From Arthrobacter sp. NEB 688 (GTDB lineage: Bacteria; Actinomycetota; Actinomycetes; Actinomycetales; Dermatophilaceae): a stretch of 64,000 bases of DNA. The DNA is taken from contig NZ_CP053707.1 in assembly GCF_013201035.1 (NCBI RefSeq), positions 620,001-684,000 of the forward strand, written 5' to 3'. The notes under the pieces are model-generated. The model did no database searches and was not told the origin of the DNA. It saw only the letters and a program-made list of their open reading frames with translations. This document shows, piece by piece, positions 1-8,195 of the stretch (position 1 is its first letter; each line of letters starts with the position of its first letter). Made by a program: the position numbers and the translations under genes.

Positions 1-216
1 CTCCAGCGGCGACCGCGTCGCCGCGTCCGGCCGCACGGCCGCGTCGGGCCGCGCCAGCACGGCGGGCCACGGGTCGGTCGTCGCGGCCACGAGGCGCGCG
101 ACGTCGTCGGAGCCGACGGCCTGCGGGTCGAAGCCGCAGTCGGGGCAGGCCCGCTCGAGCACCCACGTCCAGTCCTTGGTGTCGGGCACCAGGGCGGCGT
201 CGGCGTTCTCGGTCAT
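1..216 (-). CDS. DinB family protein, partial at left edge
   Basis: The first 72 residues of a minus-strand gene whose 3' part lies outside the window. The start is the ATG complement at 214-216. The opening TKDWTWVLERACPDCGFDP, followed by an aspartate-rich helix, is typical of actinobacterial DinB-like four-helix proteins related to mycothiol-dependent enzymes; that assignment is family knowledge, since the metal-binding histidines lie beyond the edge. A TAGTCT box six bases upstream of the ATG suggests a leaderless transcript. It diverges from the lipid kinase gene at 263 with 46 bases between them. Confidence 0.75.
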   Translation of the reverse strand, partial: MTENADAALVPDTKDWTWVLERACPDCGFDPQAVGSDDVARLVAATTDPWPAVLARPDAAVRPDAATRSPLE

Positions 217-222
217 CCCCGC

Positions 223-228
223 AGACTA
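223..228 (-). promoter_or_regulatory. -10 box (TAGTCT) of the DinB gene
   Basis: TAGTCT on the minus strand ends six bases before the ATG, so transcription would begin at or beside the start codon. No clear -35 hexamer is seen. Confidence 0.4.
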
Positions 229-248
229 CGGGGGCTCCGGGCCTGCTG

Positions 249-254
249 TACCTT
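249..254 (+). promoter_or_regulatory. -10 box (TACCTT) of the lipid kinase gene
   Basis: TACCTT lies eight bases before the GTG at 263. This spacing fits a leaderless mRNA and argues for that GTG rather than the earlier in-frame GTG at 176, which lies inside the divergent DinB gene. Confidence 0.35.
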
Positions 255-262
255 CCGGTGTT

Positions 263-1390
263 GTGTCGGGCGAAGCGTGGACCTGGGTTGGCGTCGCGGT
301 GGCGGTGCTCTTCGCCGTCGTCGGGGTCTACCTCGTCGTGTCCGCCCGCGAGCCGGGCCGCCACGTCGCGGCCCAGCGCCCCTCGCGCGACAGCTTCCGC
401 GCGGGTGACGACGCCCCGCCGCCGCGCAAGCGGGTGGCCGTCGTCGTCAACCCGACGAAGTTCGACGACCTCGACGCCGTGCGCGCCACGCTCGCCCGGG
501 TGTGCGAGGCCAACGACTGGGCCCCGCCGGAGCTGCACGAGACGACGGTCCACGACGTCGGCTTCGGCCAGACCCGCCAGGCCCTCGAGGACGGCGTCGA
601 CCTCGTCTGCGCCCTCGGCGGCGACGGGACCGTCCGCGCCGTCGCCCAGGAGATGGTCGGCTCCGGCGTCCCGCTCGGCCTGCTGCCGGGCGGCACCGGC
701 AACCTCCTGGCCCGCAACCTCGAGATGCCCGTCGACGACATCGAGCGCGCGATGGTCGTGGCCCTCACCGGCCGCAACCGGCACGTCGACGCCGGCTGGC
801 TGACCCTCGACCCCGAGGACCTCGAGCTCGAGGAGGGCGCCGGCGAGGGCTCGAGCGCCGGCGCGCAGCGGCACGCGTTCTTCGTCATGGCCGGGATGGG
901 CCTGGACGCCGCGATCATGGACTCGACGTCCGAGGAGCTGAAGTCGCGCATCGGCTGGGGCGCCTACGTCCCGGCCGGCCTGCGGCACATGCTGACCGAG
1001 CGCTTCAAGGTCACGCTCACCGTCGACGGCGGCCCGCCCGAGACCCAGCGGGCCAGGATGGTCGTCATCGGCAACTGCGGCAAGATCACCGGCGGCATCG
1101 ACCTCCTCCCGGACGCGGAGCCCGACGACGGGATGCTCGACGTCATCGTCCTCGCCCCGCGGGGCGTCGCGGCGTGGGCGTCGGTGGCCGCGCGGCTCAT
1201 CACCCGCAGCGACCGGACCAACTCCACGCTCGAGCGGCACAAGTGCCAGACCGCCACCGTCAACGTCGACGAGCCGCAGCGGGTCCAGGTCGACGGCGAC
1301 ATCATCGGTGAGGCCAGCCGCCTCTCGGTCGAGGTGCAGCCCCGCGCGCTCGTCGTCCGCACCGAGAACGGGCGACCGACCGGCGCCTGA
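263..1390 (+). CDS. Diacylglycerol/YegS-type lipid kinase, membrane anchored
   Basis: A 375-residue protein of the diacylglycerol kinase catalytic family, expected to phosphorylate a lipid or sphingoid-type hydroxyl with ATP at the inner membrane face. An N-terminal membrane helix (about residues 8-27) is followed by the ATP-cone fold starting VAVVVNPTKF. The GGDGT signature is at residues 119-123, followed by the glycine-rich PLGLLPGGTGNLLARNL. The C-terminal half has the usual beta-sandwich ending in VQVDGD. The GTG at 263 puts the membrane helix at the N-terminus. The exact lipid cannot be read from sequence. Other phospholipid genes lie 3 kb downstream. Confidence 0.88.
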   Translation: MSGEAWTWVGVAVAVLFAVVGVYLVVSAREPGRHVAAQRPSRDSFRAGDDAPPPRKRVAVVVNPTKFDDLDAVRATLARVCEANDWAPPELHETTVHDVGFGQTRQALEDGVDLVCALGGDGTVRAVAQEMVGSGVPLGLLPGGTGNLLARNLEMPVDDIERAMVVALTGRNRHVDAGWLTLDPEDLELEEGAGEGSSAGAQRHAFFVMAGMGLDAAIMDSTSEELKSRIGWGAYVPAGLRHMLTERFKVTLTVDGGPPETQRARMVVIGNCGKITGGIDLLPDAEPDDGMLDVIVLAPRGVAAWASVAARLITRSDRTNSTLERHKCQTATVNVDEPQRVQVDGDIIGEASRLSVEVQPRALVVRTENGRPTGA

Positions 1391-1426
1391 CCCGAGGTCA
1401 CCGACGCCGGCCCGGCCGGACGTCGC

Positions 1427-2860
1427 TCAGCCCTTCGTGTGCTCCCGCCAGGTGCGCTCGAACGGCAGCCGCCACGTGAACGGCGCGATGAGCTGGTGGA
1501 TCTGGTTCGGGCCCCACGTGCCCTGCGCGTAGGGGTGCACCGGCGGCGGGTTGTCGAGGATCGGCTGGCTGATCTCCCAGAGCCGCTCGATGCCCGTGGC
1601 CGACGTGAAGAGGGTCCGGTCGCCGCGGGCCGCGTCGTAGATGAGCCGCTCGTAGGCCTCGAGCACCGCGCCCGCCCAGCTCGTCTCCTGCATCGCGAAC
1701 TGCATCGAGAGCTTGTCGAGGCGGAAGCCGGGGCCGGGGCGCTTGCCGTAGAACGAGAGCGACATCCGCGACTTGTCGGCGAGGTCGAAGGTCAGGTGGT
1801 CCGGACCCTGGTCCCCGACGCCCGAGCCCTTGGGGAACATCGACTGCGGGGGCTCCTTGAAGGCGATGGAGATGATCCGGGCGCCCTCGGCCATCCGCTT
1901 GCCGGTCCGCAGGTAGAACGGCACCCCGGCCCAGCGCCAGTTGTCGACGAAGCACTTGAGGGCGACGAAGGTCTCGGTGTCGGACTCCGGGGCCACCCCG
2001 GGCTCCTGGTGGTAGCCGGTGTACTGCCCGCGCACGACGTCGGTCGGCATGATCGGCTGCATCGAGCGGAAGACCTTGTTCTTCTCGCGGCTGATGGCGG
2101 CCGGCTCGAGCGCGGTCGGGGGCTCCATCGCCGTGAAGGCGAGGATCTGGAACAGGTGCGTGACGACCATGTCGCGGTAGGCGCCGGTCGCCTCGTAGAA
2201 GTCGGCGCGCTGGCTGAGGCCGAGGGTCTCGGGGACGTCGATCTGGACGTGCGAGATGTTGTTGCGGTGCCAGATCGGCTCGAACAGCCCGTTGGCGAAG
2301 CGGAACGCGAGGATGTTCTGCGCCGGCTCCTTGCCGAGGAAGTGGTCGATCCGGAAGATCTGCTCCTCGTCGAAGACCTCGTGCAGCTGCGCGTTGAGCG
2401 CGACGGCGCTGGCGTGGTCGTGGCCGAAGGGCTTCTCCATGACGACGCGGCTGCGCTCGACGAGGCGCGCGTCGGCGATCGTCTGCACGGCCGCGAGCGC
2501 GGCCTTCGGCGGCACCGCGAGGTAGTGCAGGCGCAGCTCGACCTCGCCGGGCAGCTGCTTCTCGGCGCGGGCGACCGCGTCGGCGAGCGCCTGCGGGCCG
2601 GCGGACAGCGGCACGTAGTCGATGCGGTCGACGAAGGCCTTCCAGTCGGCCTCGTCGACCTCACGCGTGCTGTGCTCGCGGATGGCGGTGTGCGCGAAGT
2701 CGCGGAACTCGTCGGGGCTCTTCTCGTCGAGCGAGGTCCCGACGACGCGCAGGTCGTCGAGGAGGCGCGACTGGAAGAGGTGGAGCAGGCCGGGGATCAG
2801 CTTGCGCTGCGCGAGGTCGCCGGTGGCGCCGAACAGGATGACGGTGGTGGGCGCGGTCAT
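1427..2860 (-). CDS. zwf: Glucose-6-phosphate 1-dehydrogenase
   Basis: Oxidises glucose 6-phosphate to 6-phosphogluconolactone with NAD(P)+, the entry step of the oxidative pentose phosphate pathway. From ATG 2860 the protein has 477 residues: the Rossmann motif VILFGATGDLAQRK (residues 7-20), MEKPFGHD (about 141-148) and the substrate signature RIDHFLGKE (170-178). It stands alone, without the opcA, tal, tkt or pgl genes usually linked to the main actinobacterial zwf, so it may be a second copy. An in-frame ATG at 2923 lies eight bases after a TATATT box and would add 21 Gly/Arg-rich residues. The 2860 start gives the usual family N-terminus, and GGGTGGGG precedes it. Confidence 0.93.
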   Translation of the reverse strand: MTAPTTVILFGATGDLAQRKLIPGLLHLFQSRLLDDLRVVGTSLDEKSPDEFRDFAHTAIREHSTREVDEADWKAFVDRIDYVPLSAGPQALADAVARAEKQLPGEVELRLHYLAVPPKAALAAVQTIADARLVERSRVVMEKPFGHDHASAVALNAQLHEVFDEEQIFRIDHFLGKEPAQNILAFRFANGLFEPIWHRNNISHVQIDVPETLGLSQRADFYEATGAYRDMVVTHLFQILAFTAMEPPTALEPAAISREKNKVFRSMQPIMPTDVVRGQYTGYHQEPGVAPESDTETFVALKCFVDNWRWAGVPFYLRTGKRMAEGARIISIAFKEPPQSMFPKGSGVGDQGPDHLTFDLADKSRMSLSFYGKRPGPGFRLDKLSMQFAMQETSWAGAVLEAYERLIYDAARGDRTLFTSATGIERLWEISQPILDNPPPVHPYAQGTWGPNQIHQLIAPFTWRLPFERTWREHTKG

Positions 2861-2931
2861 GGCCCCACCCTGTCCCCCACGGGGCGTGGACGCCAGTCCC
2901 CCAGCCCGTTTGCGGATTTCCATTGGTGCGG

Positions 2932-2937
2932 AATATA
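2932..2937 (-). promoter_or_regulatory. Strong -10 box (TATATT) of zwf
   Basis: TATATT on the minus strand stands out in GC-rich surroundings. Eight bases downstream is ATG 2923, in frame with zwf, so either a leaderless extended form or a transcript with a roughly 65-base leader to ATG 2860 is possible. Confidence 0.45.
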
Positions 2938-2947
2938 TTTCGTCACC

Positions 2948-2987
2948 AGGGGAGTTGTCCCCTCCAGCCGCCGACGGAGGCCGTCGG
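2948..2987 (-). terminator. Tandem small hairpins after the FTR1 gene
   Basis: Two stem-loops lie between the iron permease gene (stop at 3053) and zwf: AGGGGA/TCCCCT with a GTTG loop at 2948-2963, and CCGACG/CGTCGG at 2971-2987. No T-run follows, so termination is only a suggestion. Confidence 0.25.
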
Positions 2988-3052
2988 GGGCGTCCTGACC
3001 CGGGGGCGGGTCCGCGTCGGCGCAGGGGCCCGCGTGGCCTCGCCCCCCTGGG

Positions 3053-3907
3053 TCAGGCCCGCACCGCCGTGCGCTCCGCGCCGAGCCTCGACCCGCCGGC
3101 TGCCGGGCGCGCCGGCCGCAGGAACAGGGGCAGCACGACCCCGACGTACCCGACCCAGGCGGCGACCTGGAGCACGGTCATCGCCGGCGTCACGTTGAGG
3201 ACGCCGCGCAGGAGCACGGCGTACCAGGCGCCGGGGTCGACCGCGCCGGAGACGTCGAAGGCCGGCAGGTCCTCGCCCGGCAGGACGCCGGCCTCCTGCA
3301 GCTCGTGCAGGCCGTAGGCGAGGATGCCCGCCGCGACGAGCACGAGCGCGACCCCGGTCCAGCGGAAGAACCGTGCGAGGTCGATGCGCAGCGCGCCGCG
3401 GTAGACGAGCACCCCGAGGAGCGCGGCGCCGAGCAGGCCGAGCGCCCAGCCGAGCAGGGGCGCCGTGTCGCCGTCGCCCGCGCCCTGCACGGTGGCGTAG
3501 GCGAAGACCGCGGTCTCGAGGCCCTCGCGCCCCACGCCGAGGAAGCCGACGAGCGCGACCGCGAGCGGCCCGAGGGACAGGGCCCGGTCCAGGCGCCCGC
3601 GGAGCTCGCCGGCCATCCCGCGCGCCGCGGAGCGCATCCAGAAGACCATGGCCGTGACGAGCCCGACGGCGGCGATGCTCGCCGCGCCGCCCACCGCCTC
3701 GCCGGTCGCCTCGGGCAGCTCGCGGGTCCCGAGGGTGAGCAGCGCCCCGAGCGCGGCGGACACGACGACCGCCGCCGCGACCCCGGCCCACACCCACGGC
3801 AGGGCCCACCGGCGGTCGGTGCGGACGAGGAAGGCGAGGAGGACGACGACGACCAGCGCGGCCTCGAGTCCCTCGCGGAGCCCGATGAGGGCGGTGCTGA
3901 CGACCAT
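3053..3907 (-). CDS. FTR1/EfeU-type iron permease
   Basis: A 284-residue polytopic membrane protein of the high-affinity iron permease family. Both REGLE motifs are visible: one at residues 11-15 in the first helix and one in FLGVGREGLETAVF near the middle. In this family these glutamates carry iron through the membrane. About seven hydrophobic segments follow the expected order. EfeO and EfeB partners are not adjacent, so it either works alone or its partners are elsewhere. ATG 3907 is preferred because GGGAG lies upstream and the protein then begins MVVSTALIGLREGLE, as family members do. Confidence 0.88.
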   Translation of the reverse strand: MVVSTALIGLREGLEAALVVVVLLAFLVRTDRRWALPWVWAGVAAAVVVSAALGALLTLGTRELPEATGEAVGGAASIAAVGLVTAMVFWMRSAARGMAGELRGRLDRALSLGPLAVALVGFLGVGREGLETAVFAYATVQGAGDGDTAPLLGWALGLLGAALLGVLVYRGALRIDLARFFRWTGVALVLVAAGILAYGLHELQEAGVLPGEDLPAFDVSGAVDPGAWYAVLLRGVLNVTPAMTVLQVAAWVGYVGVVLPLFLRPARPAAGGSRLGAERTAVRA

Positions 3908-4063
3908 GGCTGCTCCCGTGCGACGTGCCGACACCGACCCGCGCAGACAACCGCGCCGGCGGGCGGGCGGTCAAAGGGCGTTCCGCGGCGGGCCACCGAC
4001 CGGGGGTGGAGCGGTACCGGAGGGGGCGTCGGCGGCCTCGGCGACCTCGACGCGCCCTGGGGC

Positions 4064-5443
4064 TCAGCGGCCCCGGGGCGTCGCGAGGGCGACCTCCTCG
4101 GCGGTCGGGGTCCGGCGCTCGCGGGCCTCGGGTGGCAGGCAGTCGACGATCGCCGCCATGATCCGCTCCGTGTCGGCCGCGGGCGTGCCCCCGAGCCCCT
4201 CGACCGGCTCCCCCACCCGCACCCGCACGGTCGGCGGGTCGGTGAGGGCGAGCATCCGCGGGGCCGGCGAGCTGCGCGGCCACACCTTCTCGCTGCCCCA
4301 GATGCCGAAGGGGATGACCGGGGCGCCGGTCGCGGCCGCGAGGCGCGCGGCGCCGGTGCGGCCCTTGAGGACCGGGTCGTAGAAGCGCTCGCCGCGCGGG
4401 ATGGTGCCCTGCGGCAGCAGGCAGACGAGCTCGCCGGCCTCGAGGGCGACGGCCGCGGTCTCGAAGGACTCCTGGCCGGCGCCGCCGCGGTCGACGGCGA
4501 TGCCCCCGAGCGCGGTCGCGAGCGCCCCGACGACCGGGACGTCGAAGAGCTCCTTCTTCGCGAGGACCCGTCCGGTGCGCCCGGTGCGGCGCATCATCTG
4601 GATCATCGCCGGGACGTCGAAGTAGCTGCGGTGGTTGCCGACGAGGATGGCCGGCCCGGTCCGGGGGACGTTCTCGGTGCCGGCCACGTCGAAGCGCGCG
4701 TAGGGCGTGAGCAGCGGGGGGCTGGCGAGGAACAGCAGCCGCTGGAGCTCGACCCCGACGACCGGGATCTTGACCACTCCGGGCGAGACGTCGAAGTGCA
4801 CGATGGGCCACCCCCGGGCGAGCGCGTAGACGGTGAGCCGCGGGTCGGGGTTGACCGCGGCCGGGGTGCCGACCGCCGACAGCAGCGGCAGGTCGTAGAT
4901 GGAGTCGGAGTAGGCGAAGGACTCGGCGAGGTCGATGTCCTCGCGCGCCGCCCACGCCCGCACGGCGTCGAGCTTGCCGCGCGACCAGACGAACGGGCCC
5001 TCGAGGTCGCCGCTGAAGCGCCCGTCCTCGGTCAGGGCGTACCGGGTGGCGACGACGTGGTCGACGCCGAGGCGCTCGGCGAGCGGGCGGACCAGGTGCT
5101 CGGGGGTCGTCGTCGCGAGGACCACCGGCCGCCCGGCCGCCCGGTGCTGCTCGATGAGCGCCAGCGCGAAGGGGTGGACGACGGCCGAGATGGTCTCCGC
5201 GGCCGCGGTGGCGGCCTCGTCGAAGGCGTCGCCGGCGCGGCCGCGGGCCACGAGGGTCGCCTGCCGGGCCAGCGCGATGCTCGGCAGCGTCTCGCCGATG
5301 AGGTCGAAGGCCTTGAAGAGCAGCCCCTCGCCGGGCAGCCGGCGGGTCACGACGCCGAGGTCGTACATCGCCCGCGAGAGCAGGGGGCCGGTCCCTCCCT
5401 GCAGGAGGGTGCGGTCGAGGTCGAAGATCGCCGCGCCAGCCAT
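4064..5443 (-). CDS. HAD phosphatase fused to PlsC-type 1-acylglycerol-3-phosphate acyltransferase
   Basis: A 459-residue two-domain protein. Residues 1-215 are a HAD-IB-type phosphatase with nucleophile DLDRT (8-12), the TTTPEHL loop (111-117) and the acidic YSDSIYDLP motif (178-186). Residues 245-420 are a PlsC-type acyltransferase with catalytic NHRSYFD (270-276) and LPQGT (343-347) in place of the common PEGT. HAD-PlsC fusions are known in actinobacteria and are thought to couple phospholipid acylation with dephosphorylation; the order of reactions here is inferred. It is divergent from the patatin gene with only 33 bases between starts. Confidence 0.9.
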   Translation of the reverse strand: MAGAAIFDLDRTLLQGGTGPLLSRAMYDLGVVTRRLPGEGLLFKAFDLIGETLPSIALARQATLVARGRAGDAFDEAATAAAETISAVVHPFALALIEQHRAAGRPVVLATTTPEHLVRPLAERLGVDHVVATRYALTEDGRFSGDLEGPFVWSRGKLDAVRAWAAREDIDLAESFAYSDSIYDLPLLSAVGTPAAVNPDPRLTVYALARGWPIVHFDVSPGVVKIPVVGVELQRLLFLASPPLLTPYARFDVAGTENVPRTGPAILVGNHRSYFDVPAMIQMMRRTGRTGRVLAKKELFDVPVVGALATALGGIAVDRGGAGQESFETAAVALEAGELVCLLPQGTIPRGERFYDPVLKGRTGAARLAAATGAPVIPFGIWGSEKVWPRSSPAPRMLALTDPPTVRVRVGEPVEGLGGTPAADTERIMAAIVDCLPPEARERRTPTAEEVALATPRGR

Positions 5444-5449
5444 GGTCGC

Positions 5450-5455
5450 AGGCTA
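5450..5455 (-). promoter_or_regulatory. -10 box (TAGCCT) of the HAD-PlsC gene
   Basis: TAGCCT on the minus strand is six bases from ATG 5443, consistent with leaderless expression from the 33-base divergent gap. Confidence 0.4.
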
Positions 5456-5476
5456 CCCGGGCGGCATCATGGGGGG

Positions 5477-6304
5477 ATGGCGGACGACGGAGGGCTCACG
5501 GCGTTCGTCCTCGGGGGCGGCGGGGTGCTCGGCGCCACCCAGGTCGGGATGGTCCGCGCGCTGGCCGAGGCCGGTGTCGTCCCCGACCTCGTCCTCGGGA
5601 CGAGCATCGGCGCGCTCAACGGCGCGTTCGTCGCGGCCGACCCCACCCCGGCCGGAGCGGCCCGGCTGGCCGAGGTCTGGGAGGCGGTCGTCCGCGAGGG
5701 GGTGTTCGTCGAGAACCCGGTGCGCCAGGCGGCGCGCGCGGCCCGCTCGCGCACCCACCTGCTGTCGAACGCGCCGCTGCGGCACGTCATCGACGCCTAC
5801 CTGCCGGTGTCGACGTTCGAGGAGCTGGCGGTGCCCTTCCAGTGCGTCGCGGCGCGCATCGAGGACTCCAGCGCGGCGTGGTTCGACACCGGCGGGCTGA
5901 CGTGGCCGGTCGTCGCGTCGTGCTCGGTGCCCGGGCTCTTCCCGCCGGTCGTCATCGACGGGTGGTCGCACCTCGACGGCGGGCTCGTCCACTCCATCCC
6001 CGTCGGTCGGGCGCTGGCGCTCGGGGCGACGCGGGTGTTCGTCCTCCAGGTCGGGCGGGTCGAGCAGCCGCTGGCCCCGCCGCGACGGCCGTGGGAGGTC
6101 GGCACGGTGGCGTTCGAGATCGCCCGCCGGCACCGCTACGTCCACGAGATGGCGTCGGTCCCCCCGGAGGTCGAGACGCACGTGCTGCCGAGCGGCGCCG
6201 CGTCGACCCCGAACGTGTCGCTGCGCGAGGCCCGCTCGTCCCGGATGCGCGAGCGCGAGCGGCAGGCGTACGAGGCGTCGGCGGAGTACCTCGCGGGCCT
6301 CTGA
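5477..6304 (+). CDS. Patatin-like phospholipase
   Basis: A 275-residue serine esterase of the patatin/RssA family that likely hydrolyses acyl esters of phospholipids. The oxyanion loop GGGGVLG (13-19), nucleophile elbow GTSIG with Ser43, and the second catalytic residue Asp167 in HLDGGL are all present, forming the Ser-Asp dyad. No signal peptide, so it probably acts in the cytoplasm or at the membrane face. Placed beside two acyltransferases, it suggests a lipid remodelling cluster. ATG 5477 is the only sensible start close to the divergent neighbour. Confidence 0.9.
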   Translation: MADDGGLTAFVLGGGGVLGATQVGMVRALAEAGVVPDLVLGTSIGALNGAFVAADPTPAGAARLAEVWEAVVREGVFVENPVRQAARAARSRTHLLSNAPLRHVIDAYLPVSTFEELAVPFQCVAARIEDSSAAWFDTGGLTWPVVASCSVPGLFPPVVIDGWSHLDGGLVHSIPVGRALALGATRVFVLQVGRVEQPLAPPRRPWEVGTVAFEIARRHRYVHEMASVPPEVETHVLPSGAASTPNVSLREARSSRMRERERQAYEASAEYLAGL

Positions 6305-6344
6305 CGGGCGGCGGCGCCCCTGTCCCCGACGGGGACCGCGGCCC

Positions 6345-6350
6345 TAGGCT
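6345..6350 (+). promoter_or_regulatory. -10 box (TAGGCT) of the second acyltransferase gene
   Basis: TAGGCT ends seven bases before ATG 6358. The same hexamer and spacing occur before the TVP38 gene at 22499. Confidence 0.4.
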
Positions 6351-6357
6351 CCGGGGC

Positions 6358-7410
6358 ATGGGCGCACGAGGCATCCCCCCACCGCCGCGCGCGGTCCGTC
6401 GGGTGCTGGCGCCGGTGTGGCCGCTCGTCGGCCTCGTCGTGACCGGCCTCATGGTGCCCGTCGTCGTCGTGGGGGCGCTGCACTCGCTCGTCGACCGGCG
6501 GGCGCGCCTGTTCCGCTCGGCGTGCCTCGCGGTGCTCCTCATGTGGGTCGACATCCGGATGCTGGTGCGCTGCTGGGTGATCGGTGCCGAGCCGCACGAC
6601 GAGGGGGCGCCGGCGTGGCGCGAGTCGAACGAGCGGCTGCTGTCGGACGCGCTCGACTCGCTGATGTTCTACACGCGGCGCTGGCTGGGGCTCGAGGTCC
6701 GGCTGACCGACCGGATGCACTTCGGGACGCGCGGGCGGCCGCTCATCGCGCTCGCCCGGCACGCCGGCCCGTTCGACTCACTCGCCGTCGCGTGGCTGCT
6801 GGCCCGCACGGCCGGCCGGCTGCCGCGGATCGTCCTCGCCGAGGCGCTGCGGTGGGACCCGGGCGTCGACACGATCCTCACCCGGCTCGACTCGTTCTTC
6901 GTGCCGGCGGCCGGCGAGGACCGGCTCGCGGGGGTGCGTGGGATGGCCCGCGGCCTCGGCGACGACGACGTCCTCCTCATCTTCCCCGAGGGCCAGAACT
7001 GGACGCCCTCGCGCCGGGCACACCTCATCGAGAAGCTGCGCCGGCGCGGTGAGCACCGGCGGGCCGACCGGGCGGAGCAGCTCGTCCACGTGCTGCCGCC
7101 GAAGACCCGCGGGGCGTGGGCCGCGCGCGAGGCCCGGCCCGAGGCCGACGTCATGGTCGTGGCCCACGCGGGGTACGGGCAGCTGTCGGGCCCGCGCCTC
7201 ATCTGGGACGCGATGCCCTTCCGGGACCGGCCCTTCCTCGTGCGGACGTGGACCTGGCGCAGCGAGGACGTGCCGTCCGACCCGGTCGCGTTCGGGGCGT
7301 GGCTCGACGCCCGCTGGGGCGAGGTCGACGCGTGGGTGACAGCGCACACGGACGCCGGTGGCATCCCGGAGCGGTGGGCCGGCACCGACGGCGGAACCGG
7401 GGCGGCCTGA
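6358..7410 (+). CDS. PlsC-like lysophospholipid acyltransferase, membrane bound
   Basis: A 350-residue membrane protein. Two N-terminal hydrophobic segments (about residues 15-70) precede a PlsC-fold domain. The catalytic motif is RHAGPFDS, an HxxxxD with Ala-Gly where Asn-His commonly precede, and the substrate motif is FPEGQNWTP (FPEG). It likely esterifies a lysophospholipid or other glycerolipid. It follows the patatin gene by 53 bases on the same strand but appears to have its own leaderless promoter. The acyl acceptor cannot be deduced. Confidence 0.78.
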   Translation: MGARGIPPPPRAVRRVLAPVWPLVGLVVTGLMVPVVVVGALHSLVDRRARLFRSACLAVLLMWVDIRMLVRCWVIGAEPHDEGAPAWRESNERLLSDALDSLMFYTRRWLGLEVRLTDRMHFGTRGRPLIALARHAGPFDSLAVAWLLARTAGRLPRIVLAEALRWDPGVDTILTRLDSFFVPAAGEDRLAGVRGMARGLGDDDVLLIFPEGQNWTPSRRAHLIEKLRRRGEHRRADRAEQLVHVLPPKTRGAWAAREARPEADVMVVAHAGYGQLSGPRLIWDAMPFRDRPFLVRTWTWRSEDVPSDPVAFGAWLDARWGEVDAWVTAHTDAGGIPERWAGTDGGTGAA

Positions 7411-7426
7411 CCGGCGTCGCACCGGG

Positions 7427-7912
7427 ATGCAGCACCTGTCCGGTCGTGTGTTCGCCGCCCTCGCCGTCGTGCTCCTCGTCGTCGCCGGGGCGGCGGCGCT
7501 GCGCCTGCAGGTGGCGGACGGCGACGGCTCGGCCAACGGGTCGCGGGCCGTGGGCTCGGTCGAGGACCTCGCGGGGCGCTGGGTGGCGGTCAACACCGTC
7601 GGCGCGCCGGCGCCCGTCGTGCCCGGGACCCTGTCGTTCTCGGTCGACGGCGACCGGCTCGCCGTGCAGCCGGGGTGCAACTCCGGCGGCGGGCGCGTGG
7701 CGGTGGACGGCTCGCGGCTCGTCGTCCCGGACGGGCTGGCCGTGACCGAGATGGCCTGCCTCGACGCAGACCGGATGGCCCAGGAGCAGTGGGCGCTCGA
7801 GATGCTCGCCGCGCGGCCGCGGCTGGAGCGCTCGGGCCCCTACCTCTTCCTCCACTGGGGCCCCGACGACCGCTGGTGGATCGGCCTCGAGCAGCAGCCC
7901 GCGAGCACCTGA
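7427..7912 (+). CDS. Membrane-anchored META/HslJ-like domain protein
   Basis: A 161-residue protein with one N-terminal membrane helix (about residues 8-27), then an extracytoplasmic domain resembling META/HslJ: GRWVAVNTVG, LSFSVDGDRLAV, PGCNSGGG, then MACLDADRMAQEQW. The GCN...AC pattern is characteristic of that family. HslJ-like proteins are linked to envelope or stress functions, but no activity is established. ATG 7427 lies 16 bases after the acyltransferase stop, so the two may be cotranscribed. Confidence 0.7.
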   Translation: MQHLSGRVFAALAVVLLVVAGAAALRLQVADGDGSANGSRAVGSVEDLAGRWVAVNTVGAPAPVVPGTLSFSVDGDRLAVQPGCNSGGGRVAVDGSRLVVPDGLAVTEMACLDADRMAQEQWALEMLAARPRLERSGPYLFLHWGPDDRWWIGLEQQPAST

Positions 7913-7963
7913 CCCGGGACACCCGTCCCCGCGCCCGCCCGCACCCCCCGGCCACGGTGTGCT

Positions 7964-8167
7964 CTCCCAGCCTCCACGCCCTCCGGGAGGTTTACCTCCC
8001 GCGCCGGGAGGTAAACCTCCCGCTCCGCAACCATGTGCCCGCACCCCGGGAGGGAAACTTGGCGGTTCGCAGGCAGTGGTGGCCGGGTGGGAGCGAAACC
8101 TCCCGCGGCGCAGGCAGATGGTTGCCGGGTGGCAGGTAAACCTCCCACGGGGCGTGGAGGCTGGGAG
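7964..8167. repeat. 204-bp intergenic element with 18-bp terminal inverted repeats and internal palindromes
   Basis: Fills the gap between two convergent genes. The outer arms at 7964-7981 and 8150-8167 are perfect inverted repeats (CTCCCAGCCTCCACGCCC and complement). Inside are five copies or variants of a 16-base core, GGGAGGTAAACCTCCC, at 7985-8000, 8006-8021, 8048-8063 (degenerate), 8089-8104 and 8131-8146. The first two are perfect palindromes. A roughly 41-base unit starting GCAGGCAG repeats at 8069 and 8110. Every reading frame is open but repetitive; no gene is supported. It could be a miniature mobile element or a large structured terminator region. Confidence 0.8.
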
Positions 8168-8195
8168 GTGACACTGTCGCCGGCCGGGCGGCGGG

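Noticed and set aside
3305-6304. Very long plus-strand open frame of 999 codons
   Set aside because: Only its final 275 codons (5477-6304) form the patatin gene; the rest is antisense to the permease and HAD-PlsC genes and lacks family motifs, a typical frame shadow at this GC content.
7985-8146. Possible CRISPR-like repeat array
   Set aside because: Copies are palindromic, unevenly spaced and variable, with no spacer pattern and no cas genes nearby.
7959-8171. 70-codon frame inside the 8.0 kb repeat element
   Set aside because: Encoded entirely by the palindromic repeats, open in several frames and without start-site signals.
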